Positions 43,735 through 53,146 of a DNA stretch of 64,000 nt are shown piece by piece (positions within the stretch are counted from its first letter, which is position 1; each line of letters opens with the position of its first letter). The DNA is from Pelagimonas sp050633425 (GTDB lineage Bacteria; Pseudomonadota; Alphaproteobacteria; Rhodobacterales; Rhodobacteraceae). Location: positions 62,001-126,000 of the forward strand of contig NZ_JBOEGM010000008.1 of the NCBI RefSeq assembly GCF_050633425.1, written 5' to 3'. Below the pieces are notes generated by a model. That model saw only the letters and a program-made list of their open reading frames with translations. It made no database searches and was not told the DNA's origin. The position numbers were made by a program, and so were the translations under genes.

Positions 43735-43821
43735 GCGGCGCCTCGGATCATTAGTTTCATGGGGATTTGGGTCCTTCGGAGAAGGGCAGGGAGCGCCTGC
43801 CCATCACTTGAAAACGAAAAC

Positions 43822-43847
43822 GGGTGCCGCAGTTTCCCGCGGCACCC
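43822..43847 (-). terminator. Hairpin between binding protein and permeases
   Basis: A perfect 9-bp stem (GGGTGCCGC / GCGGCACCC) with an 8-nt loop, 10 bp past the binding-protein stop on the reverse strand. It is followed by a mixed T/C tract, not a clean U run. Such hairpins commonly give more binding protein than permease from one operon. Confidence 0.7.
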
Positions 43848-43856
43848 AAATTCGCA

Positions 43857-45554
43857 TTACTTGATACGGTGCCAATCGGCAACGTTCCAAAGCTCACTGT
43901 CCCAAACGTTCAGGATCACACCACCCAAGGAGTTGGCATGTGCAGACAAACGGCCACGGTGAACCAGCGGGATCATCATGCCTTCGTCAAACGCCATCTG
44001 GCTCAGAGCCTTACCAATGCGCGAGCGCTCGGACATATCGGCGGTGGCCGACAGTTCTGCGTGCAGTGCGTCAAACTCTTCCGAGCAGAAGCGTGAGATG
44101 TTCTCACCCTGCCACTGGCTGTCTGGACGCGGAGCCTTGTCGCACAGACCGTTGCCCAGGTAAGCCTGAGGATCGGTGCCGTTAAAGGTGTTGGCGTACA
44201 TTTCTACGTCCGCATAGAACTTCTGGAACGTATCAGGTGACCCAGCGTCGCCGCCAAAGAAGACCGACGCGTCGATGTTGCGCAGCTCAACTTCCATGCC
44301 GATTTCGCCCCACCACTCTTTGATCAGAGCTTGGAAATCCTGACGCACGGCGTTGGTCGAGGTTTGGTACAAAACGCTCAGCGGTACACCGTCTTTTTCG
44401 CGAATGCCGTCCCCGTCGGTGTCAACGATGCCTGCATCATCAAGCATTTTGTTGGCGCCTGCGATGTCTTGAACGTCACAGCCTTCTACGTCGATTGCAA
44501 AGGCTTCTGGGGCCGGAACCCAAGAGCAAGAGACACGACCGGCCTGGCCGTAACCAACTTCAACCAACAGCGGGCGGTCGATGGCCATGGACATGGCTTT
44601 GTAAACCGCAGGGTCGCTCAGGAATGGGTGTGGGCGGATAACCGAGCGCTCATCAGGGCCAAGATCGGCGGAAGGGTTGGTGTTGTTGAGCATGATGCGC
44701 TCAAGCAGAGGACCAAAGCCCGCAACCGGTGTGCCTTTGCCGCCGGCTTCCATTTTGGCAATCACATCGGGTGCCAACTGGAGGTTCCAAGCATAGTCAA
44801 ATTCGCCGGTTTCCATAACGGCCGTCCCGGATGCCGCTGCCGAGCCGCCCCCTTTGAAGGTCACTTTGGCAAAGGCTGGCTTGTCGGCCACGCGATAGTT
44901 CTGGTTGGCGGACATGACGATCACGTCATTTGGTTTGAACTCGTCAACCACAAAGGGGCCGGTGCCGATTGGGTTAAAGTTCTGCTCGGTGCAGGTCGAT
45001 GCTGCGGCCCCCATGCAAGCACTGAATTGGGCCTTTTGCAGGATCGGGCTTTCGCCACCAACAAACGGGCCATATGGGTTTGGTGTTGGGCCTTCGAATG
45101 TCACAATCACGGTGGTGTCATCGGGTGTTTCCACCGATTTCACGCCTTCGAATTTGGTCAGCTGGGCGCATCCGCCTTCTGGGTCTGTGCAATACTCGTA
45201 GGTAAACGCGACATCCGCAGAGGTGAAGGGCGAGCCATCAGACCATTTCAGACCGGGGGTGATGTTCCAAGTGATCGAGGTCAGGTCTTCGCTCACGCCG
45301 CCATTGGCCACGGTGGGCACTTCGTTGACCAGCCAAGGAACCAGCTCGCCTTTTTCGTTGTAGCGCGCCAGAGGTTCGATGATCATCGACGCGGATTCCA
45401 CGTCCTTGGTCCCGCCTGACAGGAACGGGTTCAGGATCGACGGGGCTTGCCAATAAATGATTTTGACTTCGCCATCTCCGCCGCGTTCCGCGAATGCAGC
45501 AGGGGCCAGTGCGAAAGACGCCGCGGCCCCAAGCATCAAAGACTTGAGTTTCAT
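43857..45554 (-). CDS. Peptide ABC transporter substrate-binding protein (family 5)
   Basis: 565 aa from ATG 45554 (GGAGAG 6 nt upstream). Signal peptide ends PAAFA at about residue 22. The mature part has the family 5 solute-binding layout, with the early YWQAPSILNPFLSGGT region, GLKWSDGSPFTSADVAFTYE, and the late NPYGPFVGGESPIL region. It captures peptides or peptide-like compounds in the periplasm for the following permeases. The exact ligand is unknown. Confidence 0.92.
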   Translation of the reverse strand: MKLKSLMLGAAASFALAPAAFAERGGDGEVKIIYWQAPSILNPFLSGGTKDVESASMIIEPLARYNEKGELVPWLVNEVPTVANGGVSEDLTSITWNITPGLKWSDGSPFTSADVAFTYEYCTDPEGGCAQLTKFEGVKSVETPDDTTVIVTFEGPTPNPYGPFVGGESPILQKAQFSACMGAAASTCTEQNFNPIGTGPFVVDEFKPNDVIVMSANQNYRVADKPAFAKVTFKGGGSAAASGTAVMETGEFDYAWNLQLAPDVIAKMEAGGKGTPVAGFGPLLERIMLNNTNPSADLGPDERSVIRPHPFLSDPAVYKAMSMAIDRPLLVEVGYGQAGRVSCSWVPAPEAFAIDVEGCDVQDIAGANKMLDDAGIVDTDGDGIREKDGVPLSVLYQTSTNAVRQDFQALIKEWWGEIGMEVELRNIDASVFFGGDAGSPDTFQKFYADVEMYANTFNGTDPQAYLGNGLCDKAPRPDSQWQGENISRFCSEEFDALHAELSATADMSERSRIGKALSQMAFDEGMMIPLVHRGRLSAHANSLGGVILNVWDSELWNVADWHRIK

Positions 45555-45834
45555 GTCACTCTCCATGTTGGTTGGGCAGGGGTCTTTTGATGCCCCTATC
45601 CACTATGATTTCGTGGGTTCGAGCTTGGCATCCTCCGAACACAACCGCAAGCGATTGCCCAAAAAATACGCAAGAAACGAACCCACACTGATCATCATCG
45701 AAAACAGAAGTCTGACAAATTGCAAGGGCTGGCGTCGTGAAACATCGGGGCAGCATCAAAAAAAATTTGCGGGGGTTTACAGTTTGTCGACGCAGGCACT
45801 AGCCTTGGCTCCCAAATGGAATTGGAGCGCTACA
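45555..45834. other. Divergent promoter region of the peptide transport locus
   Basis: 280 bp between the binding-protein start and the ATPase start. It should contain both promoters. No clear regulator site was recognised. Confidence 0.4.
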
Positions 45835-47679
45835 ATGCTTGATGCTGCCCCTGAGGCGACCACCGCAGATCCTATTGCCCGCATAGAAAAACTGCGGGTT
45901 GAGTTTCAAACTAAGGACGGACCGGTGCTTGGCGTCGAGGACGTTTCCTTTGATGTCAGGTCGGGTGAAACCGTCTGCGTCGTAGGCGAATCGGGCTCTG
46001 GAAAATCGGTGTCATCGCTGTCTTTGATGCGTTTGGTCGAATACGGAGGTGGTGAAATTTCAGGCGGTCGCCTACTTTTTGATCGCCGCGAAGGCGGGGT
46101 CGTCGACCTCACCGAGGTTGATCAAGACAAAATGCGGGGGATTCGCGGCGACGAGATCGGGATGATCTTTCAGGAACCGATGACCGCGCTGAACCCTGTC
46201 TTCACCGTGGGGCGTCAATTGACCGAAGGGTTGCGGGTGCATTTGGGGTTGAACAAAGCTCAGGCCCAGGACCGCGCACTAGAGCTCCTGCGTGAAGTGC
46301 GCATCCCCGAACCCGAGCGTCGCTTGGGGCAGTATCCCCATGAGCTATCTGGCGGTATGCGCCAACGGGTTGTGATCGCCATGGCCATGGCCTGCAAACC
46401 GCGTCTGTTGATTGCCGATGAACCGACAACCGCCTTGGATGTGACCATTCAGGCCGAAATTCTGGCGCTGATGGACCGTCTCAAGCGGGAAACCGGGACG
46501 GCGGTGATGTTCATTACCCACGACATGGCGGTTGTGGCGCAGATGGCCGACCGCGTGGTCGTTATGTTCCGCGGCAACAAGGTCGAAGAGGGCACGGTCG
46601 AGGAAATCTTCGAAAATCCGAAACACCCTTATACCCAAGCGCTTTTGGCGGCGGTGCCCAAACTGGGCGAGATGACGGGAAAAGACTTGCCCGAACCCAT
46701 GCGGTTGGTCGGCCAAGACGATCACACCCCTGAGCCGATCAAAGGCAGCGATGAGGTGATTTTGGAGGTCCAAAACCTCACCACGCGTTTCCCGGTCAAG
46801 GGCGGATTTTTCCGCCGTACAGTGGCCAATGTCCATGCGGTGGAAGACTTGTCCTTCACAATCAACAAGGGGCAAACCCTGAGCCTCGTTGGTGAATCGG
46901 GCTGCGGGAAATCCACGGCTGGCCGGTCAATCTTGCGTCTGGTTGAACCGCTGTCAGGCAAGGTTGAATTTGATTGCTGTGATGTGATGTCGCTTGATCA
47001 CAAGGAGCTGCACAAAGTGCGCCAAGACATGCAGATGATCTTCCAAGATCCATTTGCCTCGCTCAATCCACAGATGACCTTGATGGATCAGGTGTCCGAA
47101 CCGCTGCTCAACTATGGCAACTATGCCAAAAGCGAATTGAATGACCGCGTGTCCAATTTGTTTGATCGGGTGGAATTGCCGCGCAGTTTCATGCGCCGCT
47201 ATCCCCACGAGCTTTCAGGTGGGCAACGCCAGCGGATCGCTATCGCCCGCGCTTTGGCGTTGAACCCCAAACTGATCGTTGCCGACGAAGCGGTGTCGGC
47301 GCTTGACGTGTCGGTTCAGGCGCAGGTTATCAATCTGATGATGGAGCTGCAGGCCGAGCTTGGGCTGGGTTACCTGTTTATCAGCCACGATATGGCGGTT
47401 GTCGAACGGGTGAGCCACCATGTTGGCGTGATGTATCTTGGGCGTATTGTTGAGCTGGGACCACGCCGCGCCGTGTTCGAAAACCCCCAACACGCCTATA
47501 CCAAAGCCTTGATGAGCGCGGTTCCAATCGCAGATCCGCGCAAGCGCAAGTCGGAAAAAGACTTAAATTTCAAGCCGATACCGTCCCCAATTCATCCGGT
47601 TGGGTATGTGCCGGGTCCCTCGGAGTACAAAGAGGTCAGCCCGGGCCATAAGGTTCTGATTTCAGAGAGCGGATACTAG
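45835..47679 (+). CDS. Fused double ABC ATPase of peptide importer (DppD-DppF type)
   Basis: 614 aa from ATG 45835 (GGAG 8 nt upstream); upstream in-frame starts lie in the divergent promoter and are rejected. Two complete nucleotide-binding domains. The first has Walker A GESGSGKS at 51-58, signature LSGGMRQRV and Walker B LLIADEPT. The second has Walker A GESGCGKS, signature LSGGQRQRI and Walker B LIVADEAVS. A fused version of DppD and DppF is common in roseobacters. It energises the permeases encoded on the other strand. Four 13-bp repeats overlap its stop. Confidence 0.92.
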   Translation: MLDAAPEATTADPIARIEKLRVEFQTKDGPVLGVEDVSFDVRSGETVCVVGESGSGKSVSSLSLMRLVEYGGGEISGGRLLFDRREGGVVDLTEVDQDKMRGIRGDEIGMIFQEPMTALNPVFTVGRQLTEGLRVHLGLNKAQAQDRALELLREVRIPEPERRLGQYPHELSGGMRQRVVIAMAMACKPRLLIADEPTTALDVTIQAEILALMDRLKRETGTAVMFITHDMAVVAQMADRVVVMFRGNKVEEGTVEEIFENPKHPYTQALLAAVPKLGEMTGKDLPEPMRLVGQDDHTPEPIKGSDEVILEVQNLTTRFPVKGGFFRRTVANVHAVEDLSFTINKGQTLSLVGESGCGKSTAGRSILRLVEPLSGKVEFDCCDVMSLDHKELHKVRQDMQMIFQDPFASLNPQMTLMDQVSEPLLNYGNYAKSELNDRVSNLFDRVELPRSFMRRYPHELSGGQRQRIAIARALALNPKLIVADEAVSALDVSVQAQVINLMMELQAELGLGYLFISHDMAVVERVSHHVGVMYLGRIVELGPRRAVFENPQHAYTKALMSAVPIADPRKRKSEKDLNFKPIPSPIHPVGYVPGPSEYKEVSPGHKVLISESGY

Positions 47680-47719
47680 GTCTGGATACTAGGGCTGAAG
47701 ACTAAGTCTGGATATTAGG
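47668..47719. repeat. Four 13-bp tandem repeats across the ATPase stop codon
   Basis: Units begin at 47668, 47681, 47694 and 47707, e.g. TCTGGATACTAGG. The first unit contains the TAG stop codon at 47677-47679. Copies 2 and 4 differ at one base. Confidence 0.85.
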
Positions 47720-47840
47720 GCCTGCCCCTTTCAAGCGCGCGTCGCTGTTTGGGAATGGGGCTGTTTGCCCCCTTTGGCGCGCGCCTGAAATCAAGGCCGC
47801 GCGCAGGCATGTTTGGGCCAAGAAAACACAGGTGGCGGCG

Positions 47841-49001
47841 ATGCAGGTTTTAACAGCGCGAGAGATTCTGGAGCGTTTGGTCGGTTTTCCGACGGTCAGC
47901 AGCGACAGCAACCTGGATCTGATTGATTGGGTTGAGGCGTATCTGACCGGGCACGGCGTGACCTGTCATCGGTTTTGGAATGACAGCGGTGAAAAGGCAG
48001 CGTTGTTCGCCCATGTCGGACCCGAGATCGAAGGCGGTGTTGTCTTGTCCGGCCACACCGATGTTGTTCCGGTGGCCGGGCAGGCGTGGTCAAGTGATCC
48101 GTTTACTTTGGTGGAACGGGATGGGCGGCTTTATGGGCGTGGCTCAACCGATATGAAGGGCTTTGACGCTCTGGCGATCTGGGCGATGGTTGACGCGCAG
48201 CGCAGCGGCGTGACGCGCCCGTTGCAGATCGCGCTGAGTTTCGATGAGGAAATCGGCTGTACCGGGGCCGAGGGGCTTGCCAAGGCAATGCAGATTTTGC
48301 CCAAAGCCAGTGACGTGATTGTTGGTGAACCAACCGAATTGCGCGCGGTGCTCGGCCATAAGGGGTTTGTAAGTTTTGATGTGCATGTTCAAGGGTTTGA
48401 AGTGCATAGTTCAATCTTGCAAACCGGGGTCAGCGCCATCATGTACGGGGCGAAACTGATCGATTGGTGCAATCAGGTCAACGAGGCTCAGGCCGCCGCC
48501 ATCCCCCAAGGCATGGCTGCACAGTTTGACCCGCCATATACCAATGTTCATGTCGGCATGATCACCGGCGGCACGGCCCATAATATCACCGCTAAGGATT
48601 GTCGCTTTGCCGTCGGATTTCGCGTTGTTCCGGGCGAAAGCCTTGATCAATGGCGGGCCGCTTTTGAAGAGGCGCGGCGCAAGCTTGAAGCCACAATGCA
48701 AGCGGTGCGTCCCGAAACGGCCATCATCGCAACCGAAATGTTTGATCTGCCGCCCTTTGCGCCCCAAACCGACAACAGCGCAGAAATGTTGGTGCGTCAG
48801 TTGACTGGCGATAATTCCGACGGCTTTGTCAGCTACGGCACCGAAGCCAGCCATTTTCAGAACGCGGGCTACAAAGTGGTGGTCTGTGGGCCGGGCAATA
48901 TTGACGTGGCGCATCAACCCGACGAATTTATCACCGTTGAACAGTTTGCCGAAGGTCAGCGTTTCATGGAGCGATTGCTGGCTCGTATCAAGGATGGCTA
49001 A
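47841..49001 (+). CDS. M20 deacetylase, acetylornithine deacetylase (ArgE)-type
   Basis: 386 aa from ATG 47841 (AGGTGG upstream); a GTG at 47832 adds three residues. M20 metallopeptidase with metal-site text LSGHTDVVPV, YGRGSTDMKG and FDEEIGCTG (catalytic Glu-Glu), and the GGTAHNI loop. ArgE enzymes remove acetyl from N-acetylornithine. In this peptide-uptake locus a broader role on N-acyl amino acids is equally likely (inference). It begins a tight three-gene run. Confidence 0.85.
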   Translation: MQVLTAREILERLVGFPTVSSDSNLDLIDWVEAYLTGHGVTCHRFWNDSGEKAALFAHVGPEIEGGVVLSGHTDVVPVAGQAWSSDPFTLVERDGRLYGRGSTDMKGFDALAIWAMVDAQRSGVTRPLQIALSFDEEIGCTGAEGLAKAMQILPKASDVIVGEPTELRAVLGHKGFVSFDVHVQGFEVHSSILQTGVSAIMYGAKLIDWCNQVNEAQAAAIPQGMAAQFDPPYTNVHVGMITGGTAHNITAKDCRFAVGFRVVPGESLDQWRAAFEEARRKLEATMQAVRPETAIIATEMFDLPPFAPQTDNSAEMLVRQLTGDNSDGFVSYGTEASHFQNAGYKVVVCGPGNIDVAHQPDEFITVEQFAEGQRFMERLLARIKDG

Positions 49002-49003
49002 CC

Positions 49004-50347
49004 ATGACTTTCCCGATCCGTGCGCTTGGTCCGGCCGAACACAGCGCAAATTTACCTCAACAGGCCGATATCGTCGTCATCGGCGGTGGTATCATTGGGG
49101 TGTGTACCGCGCTCTATGCGGCGCGGGCAGGGCAGCGAGTTGTGGTTCTTGAAAAGGGCCGGGTGGCGGCCGAACAATCCAGCCGAAATTGGGGTTGGAT
49201 TCGGGTGCAGGGCCGGGATTATGCTGAAATTCCAATCGCTTTGCAGGCGCAGCTGCTATGGAAGAAATTGGACGCGGACTGTGGCGGACGGCTTGGTCTT
49301 GCACAACCCGGCGTCACCTATATGGCCCGCGATCAAGCGGATTTGGAGCGGTATGAGTCCTGGTTAGAGCGTGCCCGCCCCTTGGGGGTGTCATCCGAGC
49401 TGACGTCGGCCCGTGATACGGTGCGTTTGACCGGCGGGGCGCGTGCGCCGTGGATCGGGGCGCTGCACACACCGACGGATCATACGGCCAATCCTTGGGT
49501 TGCCGTCCCGGAATTGGCGCGGTTGGCGGTGGCCTCGGGGGCCACCATTATCGAAGACTGTGCAGTTCGCGCCCTTGATCTGCAGGGCGGGAAGGTCACC
49601 GGTGTCTTTACCGAAAAGGGGGCGATCAAGGCCCCGCGTGTTGTGCTGGCTGGCGGGGCGTGGTCGTCGCTGTTTCTGCGCCGTCACGGCGTGTCGATCC
49701 CGCAGCTCTCGGTCAAAGCCTCAGTTGCAGCGACTTCGCCAGTTCCCGAAGTGATGTCATCGGCGGGAGCCTCTGAAGGGCTGGCTCTGACCCGTCGTCG
49801 TGACGGCGGATACACCCTTGCTCCGGGCGGGTTTGCAGATCTGTTTTTGGGGCCGGATGCGCTTCGGGCGATCCCTAACTATCTGACATTGCTGCGTGAA
49901 GATGGGATGCCGGGCAGGTTGCGCCGCGCGGCCCCCGATGGGTTTCCCGATGCATGGAACACGCTGCGCGATTGGCCTGAAGATGCCATAAGCCCGTTTG
50001 AACGCATGCGGGTGTTGGACCCGGCACCCGATCTGAGCCGGTTACATGACTTGGTTGCGCGGGTGCAAACCATCTGGCCTCAGGTGGGGCCGATGCACAT
50101 CACCAAGGCCTGGGGCGGTATGATTGATGTGATGCCTGATGTGGTGCCGGTTGTTGATCATGTGCCCGCGCTGGCGGGATTGATTGCAGTGACGGGGATG
50201 TGCGGCCATGGCTTTGGCATTGGACCGGCCTTTGGGCAAATCGCAGCGCAACTGGCGATGGGGCGCGCGGGGCAATATGACCTAAATCGCTTCCGTTTTG
50301 TACGTTTTGCCGATGGATCAAAAATGCAGCTTGGTCCGAATGTCTGA
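49004..50347 (+). CDS. FAD-dependent amino-acid oxidase/dehydrogenase (DadA-like)
   Basis: 447 aa. Rossmann FAD motif GGGIIG at 27-32, followed by an RNWGWIRVQGRD segment, and a late AWGGMIDVMPDVVPVVDHV and GMCGHGFGIGPAFG segment, typical of the DAO/DadA family. Oxidises the amino group of amino acids or N-methylated amino acids to an imino acid. It starts 2 bp after the ArgE-type gene and is followed by an M20 aminoacylase. Confidence 0.85.
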   Translation: MTFPIRALGPAEHSANLPQQADIVVIGGGIIGVCTALYAARAGQRVVVLEKGRVAAEQSSRNWGWIRVQGRDYAEIPIALQAQLLWKKLDADCGGRLGLAQPGVTYMARDQADLERYESWLERARPLGVSSELTSARDTVRLTGGARAPWIGALHTPTDHTANPWVAVPELARLAVASGATIIEDCAVRALDLQGGKVTGVFTEKGAIKAPRVVLAGGAWSSLFLRRHGVSIPQLSVKASVAATSPVPEVMSSAGASEGLALTRRRDGGYTLAPGGFADLFLGPDALRAIPNYLTLLREDGMPGRLRRAAPDGFPDAWNTLRDWPEDAISPFERMRVLDPAPDLSRLHDLVARVQTIWPQVGPMHITKAWGGMIDVMPDVVPVVDHVPALAGLIAVTGMCGHGFGIGPAFGQIAAQLAMGRAGQYDLNRFRFVRFADGSKMQLGPNV

Positions 50348-50449
50348 TCACTTGCGTTGTTAAGCAGGCGGTGGCACAGTGATGACACCGGACCCTACGG
50401 GGCCGTGGGCGCCATTGGCGCAAACCCACCCAAATTCATGGAGCACTTC

Positions 50450-51613
50450 ATGCCCGTTAAGAACCGTTTTGCCGAGTTGCAGGATGAAATCACCCTATGG
50501 CGACGTGACATTCACGAGAACCCTGAACTCCTGTTTGACACGCATCGCACCTCGGCGCTGGTGGCGGAAAAGCTGCAGGGGTTTGGATGCGATGAAGTTG
50601 TGACCGGCATTGGCCGCACCGGAGTCGTTGGGGTGATCAAAGGGCGCAAAACCGACTCTGGCAAAGTGATTGGCCTGCGTGCGGATATGGATGCGCTGCC
50701 GATCCTTGAGTCCACCGGCCTTGACTATGCGTCGAAAACGCCCGGCGCGATGCATGCCTGTGGCCATGATGGTCACACGGCGATGCTTTTGGGGGCGGCG
50801 AAATACCTGTCGGAAACCCGTAATTTTGACGGCACAATCGTGGTGATCTTTCAGCCCGCCGAAGAGGGTGGCGGCGGCGGCAAAGAGATGTGCGATGACG
50901 GCATGATGGATCGATGGAACATCCAAGAAGTCTATGGCATGCACAATTGGCCGGGTCGCCCGGTTGGCTCTTTTGCCATTCGTCCCGGTGCGTTTTTCGC
51001 CGCGACCGACACGTTTTCGGTCACCTTTGGCGGCAAGGGCGGTCACGCCGCCAAGCCAAACGAGACGATCGACTCAACCGTGATGTCGGCACAGGCTGTT
51101 TTGGCGCTGCAAACCATCGCGTCGCGCAATGCCGATCCGGTTGACCAGGTGGTTGTGTCGGTGACCTCTTTTGAAACCTCGTCCAAAGCGTTCAATGTGA
51201 TCCCGCAATCTGTGCAGCTCAAAGGCACCGTGCGCACCATGTCCAAAGACATGCGTGATCTGGCTGAAAAGCGGATTCACGCGATCTGCGAAGGCATCGC
51301 GGCAACATTTGGGGGCACCGCAGCGGTGACCTATAACCGGGGCTATCCGGTCATGGTGAACCACGAGGTCCAGACCGAATTTGCTGCCGAAGTGGCGCGC
51401 TCGGTGTCTGGGACATGCGAAGAAGCGCCCTTGGTTATGGGCGGCGAAGACTTTGCCTTTATGCTCGAAGAGCGCCCCGGAGCCTATATTCTGGTTGGCA
51501 ATGGCGATACGGCCGCTGTGCATCACCCGGAATACAATTTTGACGATAATGCGATCCCGGCTGGGTGCAGCTGGTGGGCCGAAATTGCCGAACAGCGCAT
51601 GCCGATTGGCTAA
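50450..51613 (+). CDS. M20 family aminoacylase/hippurate hydrolase
   Basis: 387 aa from ATG 50450 (GGAG 6 nt upstream); a longer frame to 50357 starts 10 bp past the previous gene but lacks a site. Metal-binding text MHACGHDGHTAMLLG and PAEEGGGGGKEM, and the dimerisation domain GGKGGHAAKPNETID. It hydrolyses N-acyl amino acids or amide-linked conjugates. The terminator at 51685 ends the operon. The gene order implies uptake and stepwise degradation of a peptide-like or acylated amino acid. Confidence 0.88.
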   Translation: MPVKNRFAELQDEITLWRRDIHENPELLFDTHRTSALVAEKLQGFGCDEVVTGIGRTGVVGVIKGRKTDSGKVIGLRADMDALPILESTGLDYASKTPGAMHACGHDGHTAMLLGAAKYLSETRNFDGTIVVIFQPAEEGGGGGKEMCDDGMMDRWNIQEVYGMHNWPGRPVGSFAIRPGAFFAATDTFSVTFGGKGGHAAKPNETIDSTVMSAQAVLALQTIASRNADPVDQVVVSVTSFETSSKAFNVIPQSVQLKGTVRTMSKDMRDLAEKRIHAICEGIAATFGGTAAVTYNRGYPVMVNHEVQTEFAAEVARSVSGTCEEAPLVMGGEDFAFMLEERPGAYILVGNGDTAAVHHPEYNFDDNAIPAGCSWWAEIAEQRMPIG

Positions 51614-51632
51614 GAGCGGGCCCGATTGGCTA
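51604..51632. repeat. 20-bp duplication across the M20 aminoacylase stop codon
   Basis: GATTGGCTA occurs at 51604-51612 and 51624-51632, a 20-bp period. The first copy runs into the TAA stop codon. Confidence 0.7.
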
Positions 51633-51684
51633 GGCGGGGCAATGTGACCCGGCTTTGAGTATCTGTCGGATTACAAATCCAATT

Positions 51685-51717
51685 GGGCAGCACCCGTTTC
51701 AAGGTGCTGCCCTTTTT
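51685..51717 (+). terminator. Intrinsic terminator after the M20 aminoacylase
   Basis: A perfect 10-bp stem (GGGCAGCACC at 51685-51694 with GGTGCTGCCC at 51703-51712) and TTTTT. Confidence 0.95.
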
Positions 51718-51730
51718 GTGACTAGTGCCT

Positions 51731-51821
51731 GACGCTATCTTATGACGCTAAAATCTGACGCCAATTTTTGACACCAGTATTTGAGGCCCGTATTTGCGAC
51801 CGCTATTTGAACAGACTATGA
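51731..51821. repeat. Seven 13-bp degenerate tandem repeats downstream of rsgA
   Basis: Units begin at 51731, 51744, 51757, 51770, 51783, 51796 and 51809, each beginning with G and, in most, ending in a T-rich triplet. Examples are GACGCCAATTTTT and GACACCAGTATTT. The array ends 7 bp before the reverse-strand stop of rsgA. Confidence 0.85.
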
Positions 51822-51828
51822 AAAGGGC

Positions 51829-52905
51829 TTAGCGCCCCTTACGCTTTTTCGATCCGGCCATGGTCTTTTTCACCATCTTTGAAAACGCTTTGCCGCGGGC
51901 GCGTTGGCGCGCCACGCTTTCGGTGTTGATCGCGTCTTCGCGCAGCAATTTGCGCCAGCGGGTCAACCGATCTTCGTCCAACTCACCGCTTTCGATGGCC
52001 ACACGGACAGCGCACCCCGGTTCGACACCGTGTTCGCAGTCGTTGAATTTGCACTGGATCGCGAGCTGTTCGATATCTTCGAACACGGCGCTGATCCCGT
52101 CTTCCATCCCGGCCAATTGCAATTCACGCATGCCCGGTGTGTCGATCAGCCAACCGCCATATGGGGTTGGCACCAAGGAGCGATGGGTCGTGGTGTGACG
52201 GCCCCGCGCGTCATCCTCTCGGATGTCTTGGGTGACGGCATTTTCACCGGTGAGCGAATTGCGGATCGTGGTTTTACCAACCCCGGATGAGCCAATCAAA
52301 GCCAATGTCTGACCACCGCGACACCAAGGGATCAGCTGGGCCACATCCTCTTGGTCTTTGGCGTTCAAGGCGATGGCCGTGACCAGAGGCGAGATGCGTT
52401 CTGCCTGACGCTGATAGTCACGCGGATCATCGGCGCGGTCTGCTTTGGTCAGCAAAACCAACGGCATAGCCCCGGCGCTGCTCACCATAGCCAGATAGCG
52501 TTCCAGCCGCGGCACATTGAAATCAGCATTGCAGCTGGTGACGATGGCGATGGTGTCGATATTGGCGGCGATGCGCTGTTGGTAATTCACATGACCGGCG
52601 GCTTTGCGGGTCAGGTTTGAGAAGGGCTCAAGCCGGTGAATGGCTTTGACACCATCGCTTAGAACCCAATCGCCCACGGCATATTCGCCAGCAGATTCGG
52701 TGGGGATAAGCGATTTTTGGCCGATATTTTGGCCCGTTTCTTGGCCCGTTTCTTGGCCCGTTTCTTGGTCTGTCTCGGTCAGCACCAAAAGCAGGTCACG
52801 TTGCACTTCATAGATGCGCGCAGGGGTGAGATCTTGTGTCTCATCATCCAACTGTCGCGCGAATTGCTCCGACCATCCGAGGTCGGAAAGAGTGTATTTT
52901 GTCAA
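51829..52905 (-). CDS. rsgA: Ribosome small-subunit-dependent GTPase A
   Basis: 358 aa. Circularly permuted GTPase with G4-like LLTKADR before the P-loop GSSGVGKTTIRNSL, and DTPGMREL. An OB-fold precedes it and a zinc-binding C-terminal region has CKFNDCEHGVEPGC. RsgA acts in late 30S maturation in the cytoplasm. Between about residues 46 and 65 the OB-fold region carries tandem ETGQ tetrapeptides from a 12-bp repeat. AT-rich leader before the start. Confidence 0.94.
   Translation of the reverse strand: MTKYTLSDLGWSEQFARQLDDETQDLTPARIYEVQRDLLLVLTETDQETGQETGQETGQNIGQKSLIPTESAGEYAVGDWVLSDGVKAIHRLEPFSNLTRKAAGHVNYQQRIAANIDTIAIVTSCNADFNVPRLERYLAMVSSAGAMPLVLLTKADRADDPRDYQRQAERISPLVTAIALNAKDQEDVAQLIPWCRGGQTLALIGSSGVGKTTIRNSLTGENAVTQDIREDDARGRHTTTHRSLVPTPYGGWLIDTPGMRELQLAGMEDGISAVFEDIEQLAIQCKFNDCEHGVEPGCAVRVAIESGELDEDRLTRWRKLLREDAINTESVARQRARGKAFSKMVKKTMAGSKKRKGR
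52713..52772 (-). repeat. 12-bp in-frame tandem repeats in rsgA
   Basis: TTGGCC recurs at exact 12-bp spacing (52717, 52729, 52741, 52753), with a TTGGTC at 52765. In the protein it encodes QETG-type tetrapeptides (three perfect, two degenerate) near residues 46-65. Confidence 0.9.
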
Positions 52906-53146
52906 TGTTTTAGTCCCGTAAAGGCATGCGTAAACCCTCCGCCGGATGGGCGGACGGCATGGCTTGCTCGGGCGACACGATTAGTGATGTGGCGCCCGGA
53001 GGATGGATACATTCTCCAAAAAACCTCCGAAGGTTCGGGTTACGTTCACCCTCAGGTATCCATTTGCTTGGCTGCGGGCAAGGGGTTCTGGCAAATTGCT
53101 GCGCCGGTTGTTATGGCGAAGACACGAACTAGCGCCGGGAATGAAG

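Noticed and set aside
44331..45419. 362-aa open reading frame on the plus strand
   Set aside because: Antisense to the peptide-binding protein gene, rich in Trp, His and Cys, a typical shadow of GC-rich coding DNA.
45457..45834. 126-residue N-terminal extension of the ABC ATPase
   Set aside because: It runs through the divergent promoter region and into the start of the binding-protein gene; the ATG at 45835 has a GGAG site.
51731..51821. CRISPR-like array
   Set aside because: The period is only 13 bp with no unique spacers; this is a degenerate tandem repeat.
53003..53146. Longer N-terminus for the glycosyltransferase
   Set aside because: In frame and not impossible, but the family-like start text begins at 53147 and has a better-placed ribosome site. 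I kept it as a note only.
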